Of a DNA stretch of 64,000 nucleotides, positions 51,045 through 59,522 are shown one piece after another. Position 1 is the stretch's first letter. Every line of letters starts with the position of its first letter. Both the position numbers and the translations under genes were made by a program. The stretch lies in contig JAFSZY010000005.1 of the NCBI GenBank assembly GCA_017458845.1, forward strand, positions 1-64,000, in the 5' to 3' direction. Source of the DNA: Ruminococcus sp. (GTDB lineage: Bacteria; Bacillota; Clostridia; Oscillospirales; Acutalibacteraceae). The notes below the pieces were generated by a model, which saw only the letters and a program-made list of their open reading frames with translations, was not told the DNA's origin and ran no database searches.

Positions 51045-53012
51045 TTAAATCATTGTTAAAGAATATCCAAAAACAGGGTGAGGTTTTTCGTCAAGAATTT
51101 TGGCATGAATTGTTTGGTTTTCTTTTAAAACATCACCAATATCATATATATATGATTTTCTAATGTTTTTAACATGGATTGCTCCATTTTCTTTATAATC
51201 TATTAATTCAACATAAGCATAGTAATAATTCCAATTAATTACTCGACATTTTACAGCGACTCCTTTCTTGAGTTCGGGAAGCTTAGGTTCACCTATAATA
51301 AAAGAACTGGTTTTTCCTATTTTATTAACAATTAAAGTTGTAAATTCTTTTGTTCTGGTAATATCATTGCCATCTTTAGCTGATATTTTAGATTCTTGTA
51401 ATACTTTTTTTATTAATTCGCATGAATATTCAATTTTTTCATTGACCCATTTATCGTCAATTATTTTTTTATATAGGTCTAAACAGTATTTTTTCATATA
51501 TTTGCTATTAGCTTTTGGTATTTTCTTATTAGTTGCTAAACATCTCAATAAAAAAGCGATATGAAAACGGTACTTTTTAAATTCAATATAAGGTGTTTTA
51601 TGTTTAAAGTAATTATCAACTTTGAATACATACATTGACGCCATACAATACTGTTCTAGAACATCTTCGTCATTATATAATCTTTTAGAATAAGACTTTA
51701 ACAGTTCGCCATAATATCTATGTGTACTATGGGGCTCACCTAAAAAAACCGCTACATATGAAGCTGTTTGAAAAGGAAATGATATAATCCTATTCTTATT
51801 TATATCTTGAGAATCATATTGTTTTGAACGTCGTTCATAAAATAAGCAATGTTCTTTATCGTATGATTGATAGGTCAATTCAAGATTTTTATGGAAATCT
51901 CTTAGTGTTTCAAATGCTTCGTTTAAAACAGGAGTTTGTCGATTCGTTGTTTTAACAATTGAATCTGTTATGTTTTTATCATCAGTAGATATAATTTTTA
52001 AAACTATATATGAATTATCTGACAGTATTCCCTTGTTTTCGTATAAGACAAAACTAGTTTGACAACCATTTATTACTTGAAATCCTGAAAGAGTTATACT
52101 GTTTCCAGTTCTTCGCATTTCTCTTGCAACTATTGTTACACCATTATTTAATACCGAAAACTCTTCTTGTTTTACAGAATCTCTCAAAGTGGATTGTATT
52201 TCTGCATTTATTGTATTATGCCCCTGAAAATATCTTACATTATCTTCAAATAGATTTGAAATAATCGCTCCATCTTCATTAGTAATTAAATCAATAAAAT
52301 CCTTACAACGAACAATACCAATATATGCCTCATTAATGTTTTGTACTTTGGGTATTACTGCGCAATCCATCATTTCCACAGTTTTTTTAATGCTGCTTTT
52401 TATTGCTCTACATGCAGCGACAATTTTATTTACATCATACAAGCTAAAGGTAATATCATCAAAAACTGACATTTCTTTTAATTGTTTAATTTCTCCAGAA
52501 ACCATAGCTTCTCTTGTTTTATCTTCTGTTTCTTTACCCGTAAAAGAATAAAACAAATGACAATCTGGATTTTTAGATAGCTTGATAGGATTCTGGATAA
52601 TATATTTACATATTTTCCTTAGTTCCTCTGCTTTTTCATTCATTACAATTTTTCCGTCAGTTACAAAGTCGTTTACAGAATTAAAGAACTTTGAAAGTTC
52701 GCCACAATCGAAGGATTCTGATGTTTTTGATTGAACAAAGACAAATGAAACGGTTATATCATTAGAAGTATAAAAAAAGTCCTCTATTTGATTAAAGCTA
52801 GTTATAAGAGTATCATTTACAATTATAGCTACCCCGTCAATTCCAACCTCGCCTTTACCCAATCCAATATCACTAGGATCAAAATGTCGAGATGTATAGT
52901 TACGCACAGTCAAATAATTAAATAAGTGTTCAAATACAAAAACATCTGATATTCCATTTAATTCGTAAGTTTTTTTGTGATGATCTAAAAAAGGTTTAAT
53001 AATTGTATTCAT
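51045..53012 (-). CDS. AIPR-family abortive infection protein (putative nuclease)
   Basis: 655 residues. AIPR core signatures are NVRYFQGHNTINAEIQ (258-273), VLNNGVTIVARE (287-298) and GFQVINGCQTSFVLYEN (310-326). The N-terminus has a PD-(D/E)xK-like pattern, GIDG (Asp59) and FVQSKTS (Gln94, Lys96), suggesting a nuclease. Residues ~590-650 look like an S1/OB RNA-binding domain (KKGVAVKCRVINWNYYYAYVEL...HAKIL). AIPR proteins are linked to phage defence by abortive infection. Single gene; RBS is AAAGGAG. Codon use is AT-rich. Confidence 0.9.
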   Translation of the reverse strand: MNTIIKPFLDHHKKTYELNGISDVFVFEHLFNYLTVRNYTSRHFDPSDIGLGKGEVGIDGVAIIVNDTLITSFNQIEDFFYTSNDITVSFVFVQSKTSESFDCGELSKFFNSVNDFVTDGKIVMNEKAEELRKICKYIIQNPIKLSKNPDCHLFYSFTGKETEDKTREAMVSGEIKQLKEMSVFDDITFSLYDVNKIVAACRAIKSSIKKTVEMMDCAVIPKVQNINEAYIGIVRCKDFIDLITNEDGAIISNLFEDNVRYFQGHNTINAEIQSTLRDSVKQEEFSVLNNGVTIVAREMRRTGNSITLSGFQVINGCQTSFVLYENKGILSDNSYIVLKIISTDDKNITDSIVKTTNRQTPVLNEAFETLRDFHKNLELTYQSYDKEHCLFYERRSKQYDSQDINKNRIISFPFQTASYVAVFLGEPHSTHRYYGELLKSYSKRLYNDEDVLEQYCMASMYVFKVDNYFKHKTPYIEFKKYRFHIAFLLRCLATNKKIPKANSKYMKKYCLDLYKKIIDDKWVNEKIEYSCELIKKVLQESKISAKDGNDITRTKEFTTLIVNKIGKTSSFIIGEPKLPELKKGVAVKCRVINWNYYYAYVELIDYKENGAIHVKNIRKSYIYDIGDVLKENQTIHAKILDEKPHPVFGYSLTMI

Positions 53013-53339
53013 TTTTTCTCCTTTGTTTAAAATAATAATATTTATTTTAAAATGATTAATATAATTTATATATATAAATTATAGCAAATATTTATATTTT
53101 TTTACATATTATTTGTTTTTTTAACAATAGAAAATTGGCAGAAAAAATTATGCAAATGTCACAAAATTTTCAACACAATTTTGTAAACATATTTCTGAAA
53201 TTTTCGCTGATTCATTGTTGTATAAGGTGTTAAAAGCTGACACAAAATTAATTGCTATCGGCTTTTCCTATGCAAAAAATTGAATTTAAGGGTGGGACGG
53301 AGGGAATACAGATTAAGGGGAGCTAAACTCCCCTCAACC
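53013..53339. other. AT-rich gap upstream of the AIPR gene
   Basis: No gene. It contains a minus-strand TATAAT near 53079-53085 that may serve AIPR, a second GCTGACAC/ATCGGC stretch resembling the sequence before 51045, and a hairpin GGGGAG/CTCCCC at 53317-53333 after the gene remnant. Confidence 0.45.
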
Positions 53340-53579
53340 TTATACCACAGCTTTCAGCTTCTTTTCTTCTTCCTGTTTCTGCTCGTATCTTTTAGAGCCG
53401 AACATATCCCTGATATCGTCCATTGTGTAGTCCTTTCTGCTTTTCTTGCGGTATTTGTCTTTATGGAAATACCAAGCCTTTTTCTTGTAGGCAAATTTGA
53501 AATTAAGCTGTTTTAGTATTTTTTTGTGTGCCTTTGTGTTTCCTGATACCCAAATCCAAGAGCCGCAAATTTCAACCTC
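53340..53579 (-). pseudogene. C-terminal remnant of a conjugative-element J-domain-like protein
   Basis: 79 codons, EVEICGSWIWVSGNTKAHKK...YTMDDIRDMFGSKRYEQ, with an in-frame stop (TAA) four codons upstream and no start codon at its head. The CGSWxWVSGNTKxHK and MDxIRxMFGSKR motifs are those of the small DnaJ-like protein common in Clostridia ICEs. The N-terminal J region is absent, so this is a decayed fragment showing the element descends from a larger one. Confidence 0.7.
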
Positions 53580-53725
53580 TATATTATATTATCGTCACGT
53601 GTTTTTACATTGTTTATCATCCATAGCAAAAATACATATTATAAAACTGAAGAACAAAAAAGTTATGATAAACAAAAATACTCTATGTTAATTTTAGTAT
53701 ATATTACAAAAAATGCTGAATTATA

Positions 53726-53761
53726 AAAAACTCCGCTCGAAATTATCTGAGTGGAGTTTTT
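53726..53761. terminator. Terminator of the HTH regulator gene
   Basis: AAAAACTCCGCTC and GAGTGGAGTTTTT, 13-bp stem with one wobble, A/T runs on both sides. Confidence 0.75.
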
Positions 53762-53812
53762 CTGAAGTCTAAAAGCTATCGAATCGTAGTGCAATTAATA
53801 AATGTCCTGTAA

Positions 53813-54703
53813 CTATATCATTTTAGATTGTATTTTTTCTAATCTTACTATATAAGCGGATGACGCATTTATTAATTCTTTGTGATAGTTAGTATTATTT
53901 ATATTCTTTTTATAATAAAGTGCTGCACAATATGATAAATCTTCTTGTATCAAGTTTCGAACTCTTAATCCTAAAGATTTTTCATCAGGTATATAGCCAA
54001 TCAATAATGGAATAAATCGTTTTTCAATAAATGATTTTTTTATAACTCTATCGATAATATGAAATGATAATGTTTCCTCTGCGAAACTATTAAAAATATC
54101 CCAAAAATCATCTTTGCACCGATTGTATAAAAATAGAATTGCATTTTGTCTAGCGTTATATATATTTTCAATAACTTCATCTTCATAAATGCCAAATGCT
54201 TGAGCGGGAAAATTCTGGATTTTCTTCTCGTAGTTATCAAAATAGAACCGAGTGTCATTTCTGTCTGGATTAAAAAGAATATTCCAATAAGTACTATATT
54301 TTGCATAAGGGATATAATCACAAAGGATCAATTCTTTATCCAAGTCAATGGAAGTATCAGAATAAATCTCTTCCCAAAGTAAAAGAAATAAATCAAAGAT
54401 ATATGACTTGATTTCTTCATCTGTACCCCAAAAAATCTCTTTTTTATTCTTGAAATCTAAAGTATGTAATAAACCTGTAGATTCACTTTTATATTTCTCG
54501 TTTATATATGTAGTACTGCTTATAGCTGAATCGCAAATTAAAAAGCGATTATTTGGTGTTCGTTTATTATTTATTATACGGCTAATTTGCTTACTATCTG
54601 TTTTATGTATTTCAGCAAGTGGTAATCCTGATTGGTTAACTTTTTTCCTGATTCTTTCTGCAGCTCTTATATAAAAAAACTCTGTTATATTATCCATATT
54701 CAT
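53813..54703 (-). CDS. HTH-containing protein, possible element repressor
   Basis: 296 residues. Residues ~10-50 (RAAERIRKKVNQSGLPLAEIHKTDSKQISRIINNKRT) look like an XRE-type HTH. The remainder is a helical region rich in Tyr/Phe (YDNYEKKIQNFPAQAFGIYEDEV...) with no recognised domain. Upstream, three GTGGGTAT sites flank its -35 box, as expected for autoregulation. It may hold the mobilisation genes, which start on the other strand, in check. RBS AGGAGG, ATG 54703. Confidence 0.6.
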   Translation of the reverse strand: MNMDNITEFFYIRAAERIRKKVNQSGLPLAEIHKTDSKQISRIINNKRTPNNRFLICDSAISSTTYINEKYKSESTGLLHTLDFKNKKEIFWGTDEEIKSYIFDLFLLLWEEIYSDTSIDLDKELILCDYIPYAKYSTYWNILFNPDRNDTRFYFDNYEKKIQNFPAQAFGIYEDEVIENIYNARQNAILFLYNRCKDDFWDIFNSFAEETLSFHIIDRVIKKSFIEKRFIPLLIGYIPDEKSLGLRVRNLIQEDLSYCAALYYKKNINNTNYHKELINASSAYIVRLEKIQSKMI

Positions 54704-54728
54704 TATTTACAGCCTCCTTAATATAATA

Positions 54729-54803
54729 GTGGGTATATTTAAAGTGTAATATAGAAATTTCGTTTTGTCAATACCCACTCAACAAATTTCGCTTGGTGGG
54801 TAT
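54729..54803. promoter_or_regulatory. Promoter with three GTGGGTAT operator-like sites
   Basis: GTGGGTAT at 54729-54736 and 54796-54803, inverted as ATACCCAC at 54771-54778. Minus-strand TTGACA (54766-54771) and TACACT (54743-54748), 17 bp apart, drive the HTH gene. Confidence 0.6.
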
Positions 54804-54915
54804 TTTAAGCATAAAATAAAATATTTTTAATCCATAGACTAACCACTTGATGTCTGGTAGTATATAGACACAGGATACACGCGTGACCGAGTTTAGAAGA
54901 AAGGAGAAAAAGATT

Positions 54916-55263
54916 ATGCTAAAGAAATTAGCAATGTTTTTGTATTTCGACATCGTAGCTTTTCTTGCCGACAAGGAGTTACTGACGGTCGGGGTTCAGG
55001 AATGGAAAGATTACGAATCTCAAAAATCTTTAGGTACTAAAGTTGAGGTAGTAATCATCTCTGACGAGACCGACTACGGAAACTCAGACGGCGAGATTAT
55101 AAGCAATTGCTACGAGAAATTAACTGTTAAGATTCCTGCAAAACTGACAAATGTGCCTATGAACACGAAGGTCAGCCTTGTAAATCCTGAAGCAGTTGTT
55201 TACGGCGAATACAGAAACCAATTATCCATTACTGCCGAAAACATCCAAATAATCGGCAAGTAA
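54916..55263 (+). CDS. DUF961-like mobile-element protein
   Basis: 115 residues from ATG 54916 (AGGAG upstream). VKIPAKLTNVPMNTKVSLVNPEAVVYGEY...ITAENIQII resembles the DUF961 proteins (Tn916 Orf22/23, YdcP) that open conjugation operons. First gene of the rep-tcpA-recombinase block. Confidence 0.7.
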   Translation: MLKKLAMFLYFDIVAFLADKELLTVGVQEWKDYESQKSLGTKVEVVIISDETDYGNSDGEIISNCYEKLTVKIPAKLTNVPMNTKVSLVNPEAVVYGEYRNQLSITAENIQIIGK

Positions 55264-55268
55264 ACATT

Positions 55269-55310
55269 TGTGGCAAGGTGCGCCCCGCCAAGGGGCGCAA
55301 CCGAGCCACA
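55269..55310. other. Candidate double-strand origin or oriT
   Basis: Nested stems TGTGGC/GCCACA (55269-55274, 55305-55310) and TGCGCCCC/GGGGCGCA (55279-55286, 55292-55299) with loop GCCAA. A GC-rich cruciform in AT-rich DNA, 29 bp upstream of the HUH Rep gene, is where a nick site is expected. Confidence 0.5.
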
Positions 55311-55338
55311 CTAAACTTGATTTACAGGTGATTATATC

Positions 55339-56292
55339 ATGAGTATTGTAAAGCGAAAAATAAAAGTTCCTGAAAGTATTGATCCAAAACAATTAGTAAC
55401 TCTAAAGGCGATGGGAAATATTCAGGAAATATCAATATCTGAGAGGCAGAATTCAGGTGCAACTATTAAGCCACTGTCAAAAGAAAGCTTTGTCGTTTTA
55501 TCAACCGGAGAATTTAAAAAAGTTGAACACCATGCAGCTGATAGAACGGAAAACATTCGCAATTTGCAAAAAAGTTTTCATGCGTTAGGGGGCTTAATCA
55601 ATTCTAATATATGTCCCGAAAATGTTCATTGTTGCCGTTTTGTGACATTAACATACAAAGAAAACGTAACGAATCCAGATCAGCTATATCAAGATTTCAG
55701 AAGATTCAATCAACGCTTTAAACGCTTTATGAAAAGACAAGGCTTTCATTATGAATATATAATCTCAGTCGAAGCTCAGAAGCGCGGTTCACTGCATCTT
55801 CATTGTATCCTGATTTTTGATTCAAAAGCGCCATTCATTGATAATGCTACGCTTGCAGAAATCTGGGGCTTAGGCTTTGTATCAATTAAATCAATAGATA
55901 AAAATGTAGATAATATTGGAAAATATTTGACCGCCTACTTAACAGATTTGCCGATTGATAACGACACTGATATTACGTCGGATATGGTCGGAGGTGAAAT
56001 CAAAGAAATCGAGACAGAAGGTCAAAGCAAAAGAGTAATCAAGGGAGCTAGACTAAAACTGCTTCCTGCCGGAATGAGAATATATCGTTATTCTAGAGGA
56101 ATTAAAAAACCAGTTCTAACCGACACAACTTATGAAGAAGCTGTTGATTCTTTATCTGATAACGGCTATAAAAAAGTTGCGGAATATGCAGTAGAGGTTA
56201 CAGACACAGACAGAAATTTTAAAAACAGATATATCAAAGAAACTTATAAAAAATACATCAATAAACAAGGAGTTGAAAAAAATGATACATAA
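55339..56292 (+). CDS. HUH rolling-circle replication initiator / relaxase
   Basis: 317 residues. Motif 1 FVTLTY (101-106), motif 2 HLH (His153, His155) in GSLHLHCILIF, motif 3 KYLTAYL (Tyr196/Tyr200). These are the three motifs of Rep-type HUH endonucleases, which nick one strand and remain 5'-linked. It would process the excised circle for replication and mobilisation. AGGTGATTATATC precedes the ATG. Overlaps tcpA by 11 bp. Confidence 0.88.
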   Translation: MSIVKRKIKVPESIDPKQLVTLKAMGNIQEISISERQNSGATIKPLSKESFVVLSTGEFKKVEHHAADRTENIRNLQKSFHALGGLINSNICPENVHCCRFVTLTYKENVTNPDQLYQDFRRFNQRFKRFMKRQGFHYEYIISVEAQKRGSLHLHCILIFDSKAPFIDNATLAEIWGLGFVSIKSIDKNVDNIGKYLTAYLTDLPIDNDTDITSDMVGGEIKEIETEGQSKRVIKGARLKLLPAGMRIYRYSRGIKKPVLTDTTYEEAVDSLSDNGYKKVAEYAVEVTDTDRNFKNRYIKETYKKYINKQGVEKNDT

Positions 56293-57583
56293 ATTTAAAA
56301 GCAAGATAAAAATTCCGTATCTAATCAACGGTTGTAAAAAAATTTGGAATAAAAAATATAGAATTCTCTTTCCGCTTATATTCCTGATTGCAGTTTGCTG
56401 TTCTTGGTTCGCAATAGACCAAAACATACACAGTATAACAATAGAGTGGTTAGAAACATTCCTGTTGTGGATCATTAGCGGTTTGATGATAGCGTTTATA
56501 ATAATCGGAGAACTACTTATTGTTTCTCTGATTGGTACACCGTTGTCAGCTACAAGGGTGCAAAAATGTTTAGCAAGTGTAGGATTTACAGATAAAGCGG
56601 GTAAAACTCCTTTATTGGTTTCTCGCTTCAAGGACGGAAAAGCAGAAGTGTTCGAGTTTTACTCTCCAACAATACCGCTTAAAGAATACGAGAAAAAATC
56701 AATTATAGAAAATGCGATGAATATACAAATTGTTGATATAACTGTCGGTAACGATTTACAGCATATTCAGCTAAAAACTGTTCCTGCTAAAAACAAATTG
56801 CCGGATAAAATTGAATGGGATAATTCGTTATTATCTAAAAAAACAAGCGAACTTATACTGGGAGAAAGTTTGCTTGACACGGTTTCTGTTGATTTGGATA
56901 TTTCACCTCATATTTTAATAGGCGGAAGTACAGGTAGTGGAAAATCTGTCTTGTTCAAGCTTATGTTAGCACAATGCATACAAAAGGGCTTTGATGTTTA
57001 TATAGCCGACTTCAAAGGCGGTGTTGATTTCAACGGTCAATGGAGAGAAAAGGCGGAAGTGTTTACAAATGCAAGAATAGGTATTGAAGAAGCCCGCAAA
57101 AAGTTATTAAAACGACTTACTTACCTCGAAAATGAATTAGACACACGAATAGCTTTATTTGACAAGTATAAATGCAAAGATATTATACAGTATAATAAAA
57201 AATTCAACTGTAATTTACAGCGAATAGTTTTTGGCTGTGATGAAATTGCTGAGTTGCTTGATAAAACGGGCTTTGATAAGGATAACAAGGCTGTCGTTGC
57301 TCAAATCGAAAGCAAAATATCCTTGTTGGCTCGGCAAGGGCGTGCCTTTGGTATTCATCTGATTTTTGCCACGCAAAGACCTGACAGCGAAATCCTAAAA
57401 GGACAAATCAAAAATAATTTTGATATTCGAATTTGCGGACGCGCTGATAAAGTTTTGTCGCAAATTATTCTTGATACACCCGAAGCTGCTGAAAAAATCC
57501 CGAAAGATAAGCAAGGCGTTTTTCTCACTAACACAGGCGTTTTATTCAAGGCATATTATTTAAACGAGGACTATATGTTTTAA
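56282..57583 (+). CDS. FtsK/SpoIIIE-type coupling ATPase (TcpA-like)
   Basis: 433 residues from ATG 56282 (AAGGAG upstream). Two membrane helices (27-46, 58-84), then the motor: Walker A GGSTGSGKS (214-222), ADFKGGVDF, Walker B IVFGCDEIAEL, FATQRPDSEILKGQIKNNF. Lacks the gamma domain of chromosomal FtsK, as TcpA/ConQ-type coupling proteins do. It likely hands nicked DNA to a transfer channel supplied by another element. Confidence 0.9.
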   Translation: MIHKFKSKIKIPYLINGCKKIWNKKYRILFPLIFLIAVCCSWFAIDQNIHSITIEWLETFLLWIISGLMIAFIIIGELLIVSLIGTPLSATRVQKCLASVGFTDKAGKTPLLVSRFKDGKAEVFEFYSPTIPLKEYEKKSIIENAMNIQIVDITVGNDLQHIQLKTVPAKNKLPDKIEWDNSLLSKKTSELILGESLLDTVSVDLDISPHILIGGSTGSGKSVLFKLMLAQCIQKGFDVYIADFKGGVDFNGQWREKAEVFTNARIGIEEARKKLLKRLTYLENELDTRIALFDKYKCKDIIQYNKKFNCNLQRIVFGCDEIAELLDKTGFDKDNKAVVAQIESKISLLARQGRAFGIHLIFATQRPDSEILKGQIKNNFDIRICGRADKVLSQIILDTPEAAEKIPKDKQGVFLTNTGVLFKAYYLNEDYMF

Positions 57584-57610
57584 TATAATTCTTATAATAA
57601 GGTGATTAGA

Positions 57611-57712
57611 ATGGTAGAGGTAAAAAGCGAATTTCAATCAAAGGAGCAAGAGAAAATTAAACAAAAAGTGAATGAGGCTTTAATACAAATAATTCGACTG
57701 AAAAGCAAGTAA
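57611..57712 (+). CDS. 33-residue protein upstream of the recombinase
   Basis: MVEVKSEFQSKEQEKIKQKV... a charged, helical small protein ending IIRLKSK. AAGGTGATTAGA gives a good ribosome binding site. It lies between tcpA and the recombinase promoter. Small basic proteins beside large serine recombinases often act as recombination directionality factors; that role is a guess from position and size. Confidence 0.6.
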   Translation: MVEVKSEFQSKEQEKIKQKVNEALIQIIRLKSK

Positions 57713-57716
57713 ATCA

Positions 57717-57774
57717 TTGAAGTAACGTAATCCATATGTTATAATAACAGTGGTTTATATAACATATGGATTAC
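57717..57774 (+). promoter_or_regulatory. Recombinase promoter overlapped by a 17-bp perfect palindrome
   Basis: TTGAAG (57717-57722), 17 bp, TATAAT (57740-57745). GTAATCCATATGTTATA (57727-57743) and its exact complement (57758-57774) are separated by 14 nt. The -10 box lies at the inner edge of the left arm, so a repressor or an RNA hairpin could control recombinase synthesis. CATATGTTA also fits the sigma-K -10 pattern CATAnnnTA, but the -35 does not. Confidence 0.65.
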
Positions 57775-57803
57775 ACGCTTTCTTAGGAAAGGGTACGGTT
57801 TAT

Positions 57804-59378
57804 ATGTTACAACAGAACAACAACCTTTCTCCTTTGAAAGCGGCTTTATATGTTCGTCTTTCGAGGGAGGACAGAGATAAAATACGAAAGGAAGATGATT
57901 CGGAAAGCATAATCAACCAGCAAAATATGCTGATGAACTACTGTAAAGAAAACGGCATAGAAATCTATAATATCTATAATGATGAGGATTACAGCGGTTC
58001 TGACAGAGAACGTCCTGCCTTTAACAGAATGATTAAAGACGCGGAAAGCAAAAAATTTAATATGGTGCTTTGCAAGACACAATCACGATTTGCCAGAGAT
58101 ATGGAGCTTGTCGAGAAATATGTCAACGGTCTATTCCCTATTTGGGGTATTCGCTTTGTCGGCGTTGTCGATAATGCGGATTCCACAAACAAATACAACC
58201 GTAAGCAAAGGCAAATCACATCTCTTGTTGACCAATGGTATTTAGAGGATTTGTCCGAGAATGTCAAGGCTACTTTAGCTTCCAAACGTAAACAAGGCTT
58301 ATGGGTCGGGGCTTTTGCTCCATACGGCTATATAAAAGACCCCGATAACAAAAATCATTTGCTTGTTGATGAAGAAGCTGCTGAGGTTGTCCGTTATGTC
58401 TTTGACTTATACTTAAAGGGCTACGGCATTACCCCTATTGCCCGAAAGCTCAATGAGAAAGGTATTCCAAATCCCGCAAGCTACAAAAAAGCTCACGGTC
58501 AGCCTTTTCAAAACGCACACAGAGATTGTTCGGATATTTGGCACACTTATTCTATCAGTAGAATGTTATCAAATATGGTTTATCTCGGCTGTACCGTTCA
58601 GGGAATGTCCGAAAACATATCCTATAAATCGAACAAGAAACGTAAGAAACCTAAAGATGAATGGGATATTGTCAAGGGTACGCACAATCCGATTATAGAC
58701 AAAGACACTTGGGATAAGGTACAGCGAATAAGAGATAAAAAGCCTAAATCCTGTAATACGGGAGAGCCAAATGTTTTTGCGGGTAAGGTAAAGTGCTTAA
58801 ACTGCGGTAGTTCAATGCGTATCTACTATACACATCACGAACGCTATTACCGTTGCAGTACTCATTACTTCGCAAGCGACAGATGTTCGGGTACATTTGT
58901 TTCTGAAAACGTACTACGCAGAGAAGTCCTCAAACAAATTCAACAGCTTTACAATCAGTTTATTGATGAAGAATACATATCGAAAAACCTGAATATCTCA
59001 AACGGATATGATGATAAAATTGAAACACTAAAATCAAAAATCAGAACTGCTCAATTATCTATCGAAAAATTAGACAGACGTTTCAAAAATCTTTATATTG
59101 ATAAAATAGATGAAGTAATATCTAAAGATGATTTTTTGATGTTGTCTATGGACTGCAAAAATCATAAGCAGGCGTTAGAAAATGATATAGCCGATTATCA
59201 AAAAGAGATCGACTATTTAACCTCACAAATAGACAACACAAACAATCAGATTGAGATTATCAAACGATTTAAAGATATAAAGGAATTAGACAGCGTAACT
59301 GTCAATACACTAATTGATTACATAGAAGTCGGCGGTAATAAAAACCACCGCATAATCAATATTCATTGGAATTTATAA
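57804..59378 (+). CDS. Large serine recombinase
   Basis: 524 residues from ATG 57804 (GGAAAGGG upstream). Resolvase-type catalytic domain (ALYVRLSRED, nucleophile Ser20; KTQSRFARD), recombinase domain (APYGYIKDP...GITPIARKLNEKGIPNP), zinc-ribbon domain (Cys331, Cys334, Cys351, Cys361) and a C-terminal coiled coil (435-500). It cuts both strands through a phosphoserine and exchanges att sites. Its stop is 168 bp from the right junction, the usual place for an integrase. Confidence 0.96.
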   Translation: MLQQNNNLSPLKAALYVRLSREDRDKIRKEDDSESIINQQNMLMNYCKENGIEIYNIYNDEDYSGSDRERPAFNRMIKDAESKKFNMVLCKTQSRFARDMELVEKYVNGLFPIWGIRFVGVVDNADSTNKYNRKQRQITSLVDQWYLEDLSENVKATLASKRKQGLWVGAFAPYGYIKDPDNKNHLLVDEEAAEVVRYVFDLYLKGYGITPIARKLNEKGIPNPASYKKAHGQPFQNAHRDCSDIWHTYSISRMLSNMVYLGCTVQGMSENISYKSNKKRKKPKDEWDIVKGTHNPIIDKDTWDKVQRIRDKKPKSCNTGEPNVFAGKVKCLNCGSSMRIYYTHHERYYRCSTHYFASDRCSGTFVSENVLRREVLKQIQQLYNQFIDEEYISKNLNISNGYDDKIETLKSKIRTAQLSIEKLDRRFKNLYIDKIDEVISKDDFLMLSMDCKNHKQALENDIADYQKEIDYLTSQIDNTNNQIEIIKRFKDIKELDSVTVNTLIDYIEVGGNKNHRIINIHWNL

Positions 59379-59385
59379 CAGTAGT

Positions 59386-59475
59386 ATATGTCCCTCTGCT
59401 AAAACATCGGGACATATGCCGTTCAGTACGAGTTAAAACCTCATACTGAACGCAACAAGCTTAACGGCTTGTTTC
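59386..59475. repeat. Cluster of three hairpins between recombinase and attR
   Basis: ATATGTCCC/GGGACATAT (59386-59417), CGTTCAGTA/TACTGAACG (59420-59452), ACAAGC/GCTTGT (59455-59472). No strong T-run; possible terminator or recombinase/accessory binding sites. Confidence 0.55.
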
Positions 59476-59522
59476 TACTCGTTAAAAGCAAAGCTTTGAA
59501 AATATCGAGCGTGTACTCTGAC

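Noticed and set aside
53280-53516. A hydrophobic plus-strand ORF of 78 codons
   Set aside because: The opposite strand encodes the recognisable remnant of an ICE DnaJ-like protein over the same bases.
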